From Adiantum capillus-veneris (Eukaryota; Streptophyta; Polypodiopsida; Polypodiales; Pteridaceae), in contig CM043955.1 in the NCBI GenBank assembly GCA_014529385.2, forward strand, positions 147,253,640 through 147,317,639: DNA of 64,000 bases, given 5' to 3'. This document shows positions 13,198 through 23,617 of the stretch, piece after piece (position 1 is the first letter of the stretch; each line of letters starts with the position of its first letter). The notes beneath the pieces are model-generated. The model was given only the letters and a program-made list of their open reading frames with translations, was not told where the DNA came from and did not search any database. Position numbers and translations under genes: made by a program.

Positions 13198-13494
13198 TGT
13201 TGGAATTAGGACTGCAAGAAAACACACACAACTTGGAGAAGATGAAAGAAGCTCAAGGCACACAACAGAGAGTGTATTACTTAGTGTGCAATGGAAAACA
13301 CACACAACTTGGAGAAGATGAAGGAAGCTCAAGGCACACAACAGAGAGTGTATTACTTAGTGTATTACTTAGATAGCCCTAGAGTGATGGACGTATATAC
13401 AATGCACGGGGGAAAAAACCTCCTAGTGAGGGAAAAAATGCCCCGGTGGTCCTAAGTGTTTCAGGCACATCACTACCATATGTATATGGTAACT
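13198..13494 (-). repeat. 5' LTR of copia-1
   Basis: Begins (plus strand) TGTTGGAATTAGG and extends to about 13,494. The 3' LTR at 18,751-18,979, in the opposite orientation, is the same family. This copy contains an internal tandem duplication of about 70 bp (CACAACTTGGAGAAGATGA to the TTACTTAGTGT motif appears twice), which the other copy lacks. The far edge is approximate. Confidence 0.8.
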
Positions 13495-13667
13495 ATAGCA
13501 CTAGTGAGATCTTTAATGAAGATGTCACTTTTATTACTTTGATGTATGCGACCATTTGCACATGAAGATATTGCCAAAATACATTCTTTTTGAATGGCAC
13601 TTATAATAAGTTTCTTTTGCTCTAGCGTCAAAACAACATATCAAATACAGTTTCATGGGTGCAGTGA

Positions 13668-14153
13668 CACTCTCGCACTAGTTCAAACAAACCATAACCT
13701 TGACTTGAAGACTTCAAAAAATTGTGCACGATTATATTAATTCAAATTGATAACCATTTTCACTTTAAAATGCTATGTTTAATTGAGTAAAATGCATTAA
13801 AAATAAGTAACTCTTAAGAAAACCATCAGATTGAACAATACAGGTTAAAAACCCAAAACATTTCAACATATTGTGATAAACCATAAGACATGAGTTCATA
13901 TTACATGTTGCACTCTCACACTAATTCAGACAAACCATAACCATGACTTAAAAACTTCAAAAATTGTGTCATATTATATCAATGCAGGTTGATAATGAAT
14001 TTCATTTAAAATGCTATGTTTAATTGTGCAAAATGCAATAAAAACAAGTAACTCCGAGGAAAACCATCCAGATTGAACAGCATATGTGAAAAACCCAAAA
14101 CATTTCAAAATAATGTGATAGACCATAAGACGCGAGTTTATATTTTGCACGTT
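13668..14153. repeat. Two-copy tandem repeat, 243-bp unit
   Basis: Units 13,668-13,910 and 13,911-14,153 share, in order, CACTCTC(G/A)CACTA, ACAAACCATAACC, AAATGCTATGTTTAATTG, AAACCATC and CAAAACATTTCAA. Scattered differences show it is not recent. No coding content. Sequence from 14,154 to 14,585 is AT-rich with nothing recognised. Confidence 0.85.
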
Positions 14154-14585
14154 ACATTGTTACAATAAAATACATGTGCATCATAATGTACATATTGCCA
14201 ATCTCATTTTAGCTCATTTTAAAATATTAATAGTGTATAATTTCATGAAAAAATATTGAAAATTTGGTGCGATTTTAACAAACCACTCATAAATTGGATA
14301 GGATGTCTTTCTCTTTAAAAATATTAAATAGAACGCTTATATGCAAAATCTATGCATATACCTTTTTAATTTGAAAGTATATTAGCTATTTGTAGACATA
14401 GAGAAATAGCATAGTGTAAATTTTAGTGAAACTGTAGCATTTGGTTTTGCAAGTATGTTATTCATTAGTGTAGAGGCTGTTGAGGTTGTATAAAAGTGAT
14501 ATCATATAAAAGTGATGCCCCTCAGTGGCCTAGCCTAAAGCTCGGAGGCTTAACGGGAGAGCTTGCTTGCAAATGCAATAGATAA

Positions 14586-15597
14586 ATGAAGATTTTGGAG
14601 TGGGGTGATCTTGCAAGGTACTACCACAACTCTTCAACTCATTGGTCCCCTTGGCTTTCTAAGGTAGGAAGCATCTCCCTTAACCCATATTGGAGGGAGG
14701 CTGCGAGAAAGATTAATAGCAAAGGTCTTAGATGTGTGTGCCAACTATGGGATTATAAAAACAACCAGTGGAAAAGAACAGACCAAGTGGAAGGCCACTA
14801 TAACCTAAATGGGAATGAGAGACTTTTGATTAGTAGAGTCCTAGAAAGGCTTGATAATTGGGCTCTCCCTAGTTGTGATTCTGAGCTTAAGTGGAAAGCC
14901 TGGCGCTGGCCTAAGCACATACACTTGTTTAAGCCTCATACTAAAGAAGTCTACCACACACTTATGGAATCGTTGGATTGGTTCTCTCCCTTGAACAAAC
15001 AATGGGGTATGGACTGGCCAGAATCAAGATCCGTGACTGTCACCAAGAACATTTGGTGCCCCCAATGGCCGTCGATGATGAAGGTCTTCCTCTGGAGGGT
15101 ACTTTGGGGAGCCATACCGACTATGGTTAAGGTCATAGCCAAGGGAATTGGCCTTGATACATGCTCTCAATGTAAAACGGCTAGTGAAGACCTCTCACAT
15201 CTCTTCAAGGATTGCCCAATGATTAGAAGTCTGACAAGGAAGGTCTGCAAGCGGGTCCAAAGGACTGGAAATGTTACTTCAAACAAATCTGGAAGATCAG
15301 GAACAATTGGGTATACAGTAATTCCATGGAAATAGCTAGTTTTGTGGAGATAATACAAGAAAGCAGAGGGGCGATCTTAGCCCTTGGGAAATGGAAGAAT
15401 TCAAACAAGTGGAACAAATTGATTAGCATCATAGATACCAATCCGCAAGGATAAGGATGTGGTTTTTCCGGGGTGGTTCCCCTATTAGCCGATGTTTGGT
15501 CTATTGGAGAGGTCATGGCTCGGAATGAGCATGACAAGGATCTATACTTTTTTGGCTTTATCAATATAATCCACTCACCAATGTGAGTTTTGAAAAA
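14586..15597 (+). mobile_element. LINE (plant L1 type) 3' end with zf-RVT domain
   Basis: The reading frame 14,586-15,335 encodes the C-terminal part of a plant LINE reverse transcriptase. It has the zf-RVT pattern NIWCPQWPSMMKVFLWRVLW, IPTMVKVIAKGIG, then CSQC and DLSHLFKDCP. Coding similarity continues in another frame (SMEIASFVEIIQESRGAILALG) to about 15,450, so at least one frameshift is present. The catalytic RT domain and endonuclease upstream are absent, a typical 5'-truncated LINE. The 3' end is near the short A run at 15,593-15,597; no target-site duplication was identified. Confidence 0.85.
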
Positions 15598-15629
15598 CCA
15601 ACAGTGATATCATATATGCTATAATTTGT

Positions 15630-16000
15630 TTTCCCCAAACTCACAATTGTGAGTAGATTATATTAGCAAAATCATTCCTGTCATGCTCGCCACGAGCCAT
15701 GACATCTTCAAATGATCAATGATACATCGACTGACAGGAGAGCCACCCTGATTATAATGGATGGGTCCTCAACACTACCCAATCAGGTCAATCATCCATG
15801 GTCATGTTCCACTCATCAGAGTCCATGTGTTTTCCGATGGCGATGATAATACCCTTGCTTTCTGGGATTATCTCCGTGAATTTAGCAACTTCCATGGTGT
15901 TCTCGAAGATCTGGTAGTTCCTTGCTTTCCATACACGCTTAAAGTGTGTACCAGAGTTTTGACCAACTCTTGATACCCAAAAGGCAAAAGATGGAGTGTC
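15630..16000 (-). mobile_element. Second LINE 3' end, opposite orientation
   Basis: The minus strand encodes VWKARNYQIFENTMEVAKFT followed by EIIPESKGIIIAIGKHMDSD, clearly the same protein tail as the plus-strand LINE (SMEIASFVEIIQESRGAILA). The 3' ends (both with an ATAAT-C-ACTCAC-AAT-GTGAGTTT motif) face each other 30 bp apart. Only the last few hundred bases of the LINE are present; the boundary near 16,000 is approximate. Confidence 0.8.
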
Positions 16001-16133
16001 AAAAACGGTAAAAAAGAAAAAAAAAGTCATCTTGAGCACATTTTTGCATAAAAATTGGTAGAAATGCTTGAAAACCAATACTAGAGACTTGGGGATGCTT
16101 GTGAATGAATTCTGTCAAAAAATTCAGCAGTAA

Positions 16134-17006
16134 ACATCATACATGTATGATGTCTGAGAGGTAATTTTGGCAGCAATTTTGAACTTTTGACTTTACACCC
16201 ATCTTCTGCATGCTGTGTTGAGCACATACACTAAATTTCATATCATTTGGGCTTATAGATTGAGAGTTAAGGGGATTTTACTCTTTCAGGGGATCTCCTT
16301 GTCAAAAACTAATGATTTTGTGCGTTTTTGACATCCAAAATTTCTTGTGATAACATATTCTTGTTGTATGCGTCAAGGAGTACCTTGGGTAGAAGCATAA
16401 GTGAAATTTGAGCAAAAAGACATCATACACGTATGATGTCTTAGGGGCCATATTTTGGTCAAATCAGACATTTGAGTATATCCTAGTGTCCTAGAGCATA
16501 AAAGAAGACCCTAGCCAAAATTTCATTGAATTTGGAGCTCATGGGCCAAAAAGTGCCAAAAGATAGAATTGGGCAAAATTTATGCTGCTTTATTGGCCAT
16601 AGCTTGCACAAAAAGTGTCCAAATCAATTTTGAAAGTTGCTAAGAGTTACTTGAGTGATAAAGAGTCATTGGAACAAAAATCACTTCATTTTGCGACAAA
16701 AGAGATCATATGCGTATGATGTCTGATGTACCAAATCAGAGGTCAAAACTTGCATATGAGCTCACAAAAGTCTTTGCCAGCATAAAATAAGCCTAGAGAC
16801 CAAGTTTCATTCAATTTGGATCACTTTTGGCTTAGTAAACCTTCCCGCGAAGTTGCAGGCAAGAAACAGAAAAAGGACTGATAGACCTATCTAAAAGTGT
16901 CAGAATCACAAACTGAGACTTGGAGTGGTTAGAGTACATTAAGGAGTGTCTACAATTAAAGTTTGGAGCAATTCTGAGCGAGTAGACATTATACGCATAT
17001 AAAGTT
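16134..17006. repeat. Palindrome-bearing ~284-bp periodic tract A (probable Ty3 leader)
   Basis: Four palindromes at about 16,134-16,153, 16,419-16,440, 16,702-16,723 and 16,985-17,006 are spaced 286, 283 and 283 bp centre to centre. The first is a perfect 20-mer with half-site ACATCATACA; the second has perfect 10-base arms (GACATCATAC) around AC; the third and fourth are decayed. Between them the units share only short phrases such as AATTTCAT(T/A)-AATTTGG, so they are ancient tandem units. A Ty3-like gag ORF starts at 17,441, which suggests this is that element's leader. Confidence 0.75.
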
Positions 17007-17440
17007 TCCAGGCACAAATTGACTATTTTGGCCATAACTTGAGCTTTCGATATCGGATTCAAAAACCTTTTTTTTCAAAATGAAGCTCCAAAGTAGCTCT
17101 ACATGTTTCATTTTCCAAAATTCAACATCCAAAAAACTGCTTTTTTAAGGTCTCAAAAATCGTTGTTGGTCATTGTCCAAAAAAATGTCGTTTAAGGTCT
17201 CAAAATTCATCTGGAAGTTAGGGGTGTCTAAAACCGACAATTTGAGAAATTTGTGAGAAAACGGTCGTAGTTTTGGACATAGTTTCAAATTTTCCCTAAC
17301 CAAAGCACTTGAACAATTTAAAATAATCCTTCTTACATTAATGTAGAGCTATTAAGCTCAGAGATCACGTTCTCTTTAGAGTCAAACTCAGCTTATACAA
17401 GCTTTGAAATCCCAACGATAGAGGTGCATCCGCCCACAAT

Positions 17441-18530
17441 GGATCTTCCAAACTTGCAATTGATAAAGACCAATCTTCTTGAAAGAGTTTAGATAACAAG
17501 TCACGAGAGTGAAGGGCTGTATAGATACATTGACGACAATGAGGTCAACCTTTATAGGTGCTCAGAGCCATACCCAAAAGAGATGACAGATTACAAGCTC
17601 TTATATGTCTATACATACGGAGTCGACTACCAATGGAAGTTTATAGTTGTTGACAAGTATGGACAAGAAGTCAAAGCTGTAGAAAGCACAAATCTATGGA
17701 CTACATTAGACATAGGTGGATATTTGGTCAATGAAGGACCACAGATACCTCCACCAAACACGAGAATTCCAATGCAAATTCCAAAAAGGGAGCCACCTGG
17801 ATTCCCTTCAAGAGATAGGTGAACCAAACACCAACGCACCTAGTCAACAAACCAAGAGCAAACAAAATAGTTGGAAAGCTAGAAAGGTTAGGATGAAAGC
17901 ATGTAGGGAACAAGAGAAAAAATCCCTAGTTGATGAGCTCACCCAAGCTAAAGAGAAGATAAGACAACCTTCTCTTACACATAGATGTTTCAACCTCTAC
18001 AAGAACCATCCACATATGAGAAACCGAGAAGTGCTAGTTTGGAAGGATCAATGTTGGTCGAGAAGGTTAATGAGCCATTAGATGCCCTCCTATAAAGCAT
18101 ATGAAACACGGCTTAAAAATAACCAAACCCAAGAACAGAGATGGATGACATATCCATATGTGGAACTAGAAAAGAACAGGTTGGAAATGTGTAAGAAATG
18201 ATTCAAACAGTCCAAGCTTTACTAGAACCACAAGTTGGAAAACCAAAGGGTGTGATCCTTGTCCCACCTATACTAGTAATCCCACCAAATCAGGAACAAA
18301 AAGACTAGATTCCAGTCACAAGCACGGACAAAAGCTCAAGGATCCCGCATTAGAGCCAAGGATAGTGTTGAATACCACGGATAACTCTTTCGAGGGATTC
18401 ACATAGCTATACATGACAACTGTAAAGAAATAGATAGTCTTGAAGAATTGTGGAAACAAGTCAGAGAGGCCAATGAATCAAGTTAGATAACAAGATGAGT
18501 AAACCAAACGAGTGATGGAAGAGGAGTGTC
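17441..18530 (+). mobile_element. Ty3/gypsy gag N-terminal fragment
   Basis: An ATG at 17,441 opens a gag-like sequence whose best-preserved part reads YRCSEPYPKEMTDYKLLYVY and YGVDYQWKFIVVDKYGQEVK, followed by a proline-rich PPPNTRIPMQIPKREPPGFP. Position after the periodic leader supports gag; I cannot assign a named domain. Downstream it becomes lysine- and glutamine-rich and is heavily broken (more than ten breaks), ending where copia sequence begins. Fossil. Confidence 0.55.
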
Positions 18531-18979
18531 TCTTCCACCAATAGAGGAATTTGAAGTTGGATCGCTTATGTGCCAACACTTGACAATCTTGAAGATCTTT
18601 CACAAAGGCATTGTCTCATGAGAAGTTTAAAGATTTCCATAAATCCTTGGGCTTACCCCCCTTTGTGGACTAATCATGTCCTCAGGGCATGGCACTTCCC
18701 TATGCTCTATGTGCCAGCTCTCATTCACCGCATCACTCTCAGGGGGGATTTGTTACCATATACATGTGGTAGAGATGTGTGTGAACACACTTAGGACCAT
18801 CGGTGCATTTTTTCCATCACTAGGAGGTTTTTCCCCTCGTGCATTGTATATATACCCATCACTCTAGGGCTATCTAATCTTTCCATTGCACACTAAGTAA
18901 TACACTCTCTATTGTGTGCCTTGAGCTTCCTTCATCTTCTCCAAGATGTATGTGTTTTCCTGCAACCCTAATTCCAACA
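18531..18979 (+). mobile_element. Ty1/copia 3' end: RNase H tail, PPT and 3' LTR
   Basis: The coding trace before the LTR matches the C-terminus of copia RNase H (FTKALSHEKFKDFHKSLGL). A polypurine tract with AGGGGGGA precedes an LTR at 18,751-18,979 (TGTTACC to CCAACA, 229 bp). It contains a TATA box (GTATATATAC, about 18,847-18,856) and is the family of the LTR at 13,198. Orientation is plus, opposite to copia-1, so it is a separate insertion. The 5' part is absent. Fossil. Confidence 0.85.
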
Positions 18980-19731
18980 CCTATCTGGAAGAACACAGAG
19001 TGCAGGGTGCAGGTTGCAAGCCAAAGGCGAGTATAAGTTGTTGATTCCTACAGGGATAAGAGAATTTGACCCCCACCATAAGATTAGGACAGTGCTGGGC
19101 AATATGAAAGTGTGATGCAAAGACTTAAAAGAAGATCGCCCTGCCACTTGTTATATTATTGCAAAATAGAGTTAATGGATAAACAATGGGAGGAGAGGAA
19201 GGTAAAAATGAAGCGGGTGAAACATCAAGACCAAGCCTCCTTACCCAAGCGATTAAAGATGGCCCAATATGCACAATCGGCCGTAGGTGATTGATTAGAT
19301 GCTAGTGGCACCAGCACATTGAGTGCCAAGTGCGGACATCTGATTGGCATTCCCCACAAAGACCTGGTGGAAGGTGCAAGCATTGGAGCAGGCTCTTTTG
19401 GTATATGAACCTAAGTTGCATTTATACGTCCGTATAACAAAAATTGTACGTATAATTTGATATTATACGTTGTATATCCGTATTGAACGTGTATATCCAA
19501 ATAAAACATATTTTGATCGAAATATATTTTACTTTATAAAAAAAAGGCACCAATGTTCAAACTGCCACAACAGTGACGCCTATGATAGAGACAGAGAGAG
19601 AGTAAGAAGTTAGGTAACCACTTTTGCTTCCTTTTTTGTTTTTTTCTCTCACTTTGTATTTGCTAGAGCTATTGTTGTGGAGCATTGCTCACACCTCAAT
19701 GCTAGTTTGCAGGTTAGTGTGCTCTCTTTGG
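18980..19731. other. Unclassified sequence
   Basis: A few short open frames with no recognisable domain. An AT-rich patch at about 19,415-19,500 repeats TATACGT/GTATA phrases. Nothing else is supported. Confidence 0.4.
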
Positions 19732-19754
19732 TTGTGTTGACCCCATGTCACACT

Positions 19755-19819
<65 letters not shown>

Positions 19820-20795
19820 AGTCACCCGTCCTTGGCTGCGCTGATCCTCGTGACACACTACAAGGGGAGTTTAGAATTTAGATGCTTCATCCTTGACTGT
19901 TGTTGCCCTCTGTGTTGCAATGCAGGGAGTAGCTTAGGATGTACAATTAGGTTTCCCATCTTTAGTTGTTGCTGACCACCGAATCGCACTGCAGGGAGGG
20001 TTAGCTATCTTACATCCTTTGTTCCTTGTTGTTGTTGATCACCACATCGCATTGCAAGAAGATTGGGTTTAACAGATTCCTTGTCTCTGTCTATTGCTGA
20101 CCATCATGTTGCACTGCAGGGAGGGGTTTAGGGTTTTTACATCCTTCATTCTTGGCTGTTGCTGACCATCGCGTCGCACTACAGGAAGATTGGCTTTAAT
20201 AGATTCCTCATCTCTGGTTGTTGTTGACCGCCGTGTCGCACTGTAGGGAGGGGTTTAGGATTTTTAAATCCTTTGTTCTTGGTTGTTGCTGACCATCACA
20301 TCACACTGCAGGAAGATTGGATTTAATAGATTCTCCATCTCTGGTTGTTGTTGACCACCACATCGCACTGCAAGGAGAGGTTAGGTATTCTATATCCTTC
20401 GTTCTTAGTTGCTGCTAACCATCACGTCGCACTGCAAGAAAATTGGATTTAATAGATTTCCCATCTCTGGTTGTTGTTGACCACCGTGTTGCACTGTAGG
20501 GAGGGGTTAGGTATTTTAAATCCTTCATTTCTGGTTGTTGCTGACCACCACGTTGCACCATAGGTTACTTGGATTTAATCAATTCCTTGTCTCTAACTAT
20601 TGCTGACCATTGTGTCACACTACAGGAGGGGCTAGGTATTTTAAATCCTTTGTCCCTGACTACTGTTGACTACCACGTCGCACTACAAGGAGATTGGTTT
20701 TAATAAATTCTTTATCTCTTGCCATTGTTGACCATCATGTTGCACTGCAAGGAGGGGTTATGTATTTTTAGATCTTTTGTTGTTGGTTGTTATTG
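19732..20795. repeat. Higher-order minisatellite, ~62-bp units alternating in two types
   Basis: About 16 units begin with a TTG(C/T)TGACCA(C/T)CA phrase followed by TCGCACTGCAGG. From about 19,964 they alternate strictly. Type 1 continues GAGGGGTTAGGTATTTTAAATCCTT; type 2 continues AAGATTGGATTTAATAGATTCC, giving a ~125-bp dimer. The first units are more diverged, and one is split by a (GA)n run at 19,759-19,816. No coding capacity. Confidence 0.9.
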
Positions 20796-20904
20796 TTCAT
20801 GAAATGTTTTTATATATTTCTATTTACAATCATACAAGTCAAAGTTATATCTATTCTATATCTACCTTAATTTTATTTGCTTCATGCATTTTCAGGCTTC
20901 AGTC

Positions 20905-22283
20905 ATGGTAAAGACAAAGTTATCATGTCAGCATCGCAAAATCATTTGTGGTGCTCTAATTTTATCTCTCTATGGAGATTGAGATGATCATTTGCATCAG
21001 GCATTTGATTTACTTCAGGCAAAGTTTGATGATTTTGTGATTGAACCTGTGGAGCAGTGCTGATTAAAACTGTGCAGTGCATTCCTTGTTTCATTTGACC
21101 TTGCTCTGTGCACTATCAGAGTTATGTACAACACAATAAATAAATTATTGGGCCAAGTCATTAGAAGCTTTGAGAGTTTGGTTCATCCAAAAATCAAAGC
21201 CAAACCTAGAATCAAAGAGCGACTGCAGCTTGTGTCACAGCTACATTCAGAATTGAAGAGCAAGGATAAGGCCAAAGGCTCCTCTAAACGTCCTAGGACA
21301 GAAGAGGATGTGCCTCCTCCTTCAGGTGTCGAGCCGTTAGCTGTACAGCTGGATGATACTACATGTCTTCTTGTCCTACACTTAATTGGGGACCATTCTA
21401 TCTTTCACCTACAAGCACTCCAATTAGGAGAAGGATGTTTGCAAACTTGAAACAAGTTTCAGTGGCCCATCCCCTCTTCAAAAATCCTGTCTATGCGGAA
21501 AAGATCTACAAGGACCAGATAGGAAGCAAGCCAACTTTACAAAGAGTGCTAGAGGAAGCAACAGCTACTACTGTCCGGCACCGTGGCATGATATTGCTCC
21601 GTGCTCTTCTTCGTTATAGCAAAAGGCCCGTGTTGATCTTCAAGTTTTGGAATGGAGGTCACCTTGATCAGTGGATTCATGCATGTCATCATGATGGAAG
21701 CAAGCTTATAATCAGAGAGTTTCAACACATATCAAGAATTGTACAATAATTCATAGACAACATTTTTTTGATCTGCAACACTCTTTTGCATACGATGAAA
21801 TTTGTGCATAATCATGTTTTCATTTACAACGACTTACATACTAGAAATATTCTACTACATTTTGGTGAGCAAGGAGTGTATGCTGGGATCGCGGACTGGG
21901 GACAAAGTACACCATCGAACACTTTGGCAACATTTTCCAAGCTCCCAAATCTCAACCCTCAAACTAGAGCTCAATTGAAGCAAGATTATCCATGGACTGC
22001 CCCTAAAAATATCAGCACCAATCCTCCTCCTTTCACCAAAGCATCTGATATATATAGTCTGTCATATAATCTTAAGCACTTCGTAGGGTGTATTTTAGAG
22101 CCCTCTAAGGTTCTCAAGCACATTTTTTTTGTGAAATGTAAACAAACATCTCGCTAGTGGTGGAAAATTCCCCAAACCCTTAGATAGACCTAGAATATGG
22201 GATTTAAGCCTTCGTTTGAATGGACCCCATAATGTTGGCTATCATGTTGCAACCGATTCTGGCTTGAAGCTTATTGATGATTA
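20905..22283 (+). pseudogene. Protein-kinase-like pseudogene
   Basis: The C-lobe of a eukaryotic protein kinase is recognisable. It shows a hinge-like VLIFKFWNGGHLDQWIHAC, a catalytic loop YNDLHTRNILL (Asp and Asn retained, about 21,825), a metal-binding loop IADWG in place of DFG, an APE-like WTAPKN and FTKASDIYSLSYNLKHF. No glycine-rich loop or VAIK lysine was found. A lysine-rich linker with a basic KGSSKRPRTEED patch precedes it. The frame changes near 21,360, has an in-frame TAA at 21,748-21,750, and shifts again near 22,130 before a conserved-looking tail (DRPRIWDLSLRLNGPHNVGY) ending at TAA 22,281-22,283. A splice acceptor-like TTTTCAG lies just before the first ATG. It is a broken copy, either host kinase or one carried by a transposon. 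Confidence 0.65.
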
Positions 22284-23466
22284 AACCACTAACAATATTT
22301 TTTGCCATTGGTGGTGTGCAATGTGTGGTGTTATTTCATATTAGATCTTTAAATGTATTTTTTGTTAAGTATTTAAAGTTCTTCAAGTTAGTGTTATAAA
22401 GTATTTCAAGTTGGATCGCCAAAATCCTTTAAACCATCTCTCTTTTTTAAGTGCATATAGACTTTGCTCAAAAAAGTTTATTGTTTTGTATTTCAGATAT
22501 GAAATATACTACTCCCAACCAGAATGCACAGCAGCCTGTTGATCCTTTGCTTAATCACGCATTGGCACAACAAATTTACAAAGAGGAAGAAATTTGGGTG
22601 GCTCAAGGAGATCTTAGTGCTTTGGCTGCGTCCCAAGAGGATGAATCATAACTTCAAGGGGAGCCACTGAATACAAGCAATGTAGGCAGCTGTGCCCAAA
22701 TCATTTTGTATGCAATACATGTTTTGAGTTAGTGGAAATGCTAAGCCATCTTTTCCCTTAAAAGTTTCAGATTTGCAACACATTGTACTTGCAAGAAATA
22801 TGCTTTCAAGATTTATCCAAGTATACAGATCGCCACCAAATAATAATCAAGTGGCAATTTACTTTGTGCAACAATGTTATTTTTATTATGTATTGTGGCT
22901 CAAAGTTAATTGGAATGATCGTCCCACTACAGGAGGCATTCGCAAAGGACACCCGGTCAAGAATATTCATGCCCAGGAAGCCAATCAAGAAGACCCTCCT
23001 TGCAAAAGGGGTTACAAGTATTTTCTCGAGAAAACATCAGTCGTTGATCTTCTTGTAATCGAAGGTGTGGATCAAGCAAGTCAAGGAGAGACCCATCCAT
23101 GATGTGCGCTTGTATAGTAGAGCTAGAAAGAAAGTTGGCATAGTATGAGGCAAGATATGGGTCTGTAATCGAAGAAGAGATAGGCAATGCTGGTCCAAGC
23201 GATTCATTCGATAATTCAAAATTTTGTGTATTTGATCTTTTAAGGGAGCCAACCCATTATCTAAATTGAATCTCTCAAACAATAATGAGCTCTTTTTGCA
23301 TCTTAAATCTCAAGATTTGTAACTAAAACCTCTTTTGGATATGTAAATCTCTACTTGTTGGAACAAATGAACATGTCGGATGTTGTTTCAATTGTGTAAG
23401 ATTTATTCTCTCTCCCTCCCTCTCTCCGACAATGATAGAAAGAAGATGGAGAGAAAGAGACACAAT
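22284..23466. other. AT-rich stretch, no gene assigned
   Basis: Contains a short frame ending at 22,651 (NQNAQQPVDPLLNHALAQQI, EEEIWVAQGDLSALAA) that looks like real protein but matches no family I know; it could be a further part of the locus that carries the kinase remnant. The rest shows nothing recognisable. Confidence 0.4.
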
Positions 23467-23504
23467 GAGAGAGGGAGAGAGAGAAAGAGAGAGAGAGAGA
23501 GGGA

Positions 23505-23554
<50 letters not shown>
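23467..23554. repeat. (GA)n microsatellite
   Basis: About 88 bp of GA repeats with GGGA and AAAGA interruptions, ending in an uninterrupted run of about 20 copies. Open frames across it on both strands are repeat artefacts. Confidence 0.95.
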
Positions 23555-23558
<4 letters not shown>

Positions 23559-23617
23559 GAAGCTAAACTCCACACACCTTTGGCATTACAAAATTGATTG
23601 TGAATATAGTACAAAAT

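Larger units (their letters stand above)
8690..13494 (-). mobile_element. Ty1/copia retrotransposon, heavily decayed (copia-1)
   Basis: Minus-strand order is canonical for copia. There is a gag with a degenerate zinc knuckle (CHYYKSNDHLIKQC, about 11.9 kb), then a protease (WYFDNGATKHITSH, about 11.68 kb). An integrase catalytic core (FVTFIDDYSRHAWVYLLK, about 11.0 kb) follows, then reverse transcriptase (KAQLVAKGYAKQKGIDYE; VLYVDDLL, 9.3-9.9 kb) and an RNase H remnant (to about 8.7 kb). The primer site and 5' LTR lie at its right end. It is a fossil with many breaks (well over ten); no 3' LTR is seen on the left, where it abuts a Ty3 fragment. By decay it is clearly older than the copia at 47-52 kb. 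Confidence 0.9.

Noticed and set aside
14480-14590. Possible tRNA-derived SINE head
   Set aside because: A GGCCTAGCC-like phrase recalls a tRNA A box, but there is no B box or poly(A) tail at a plausible distance.
16134-17006. CRISPR-like array from the regularly spaced palindromes
   Set aside because: Spacing of about 284 bp, plant context and degenerate units fit an element leader, not a CRISPR array.
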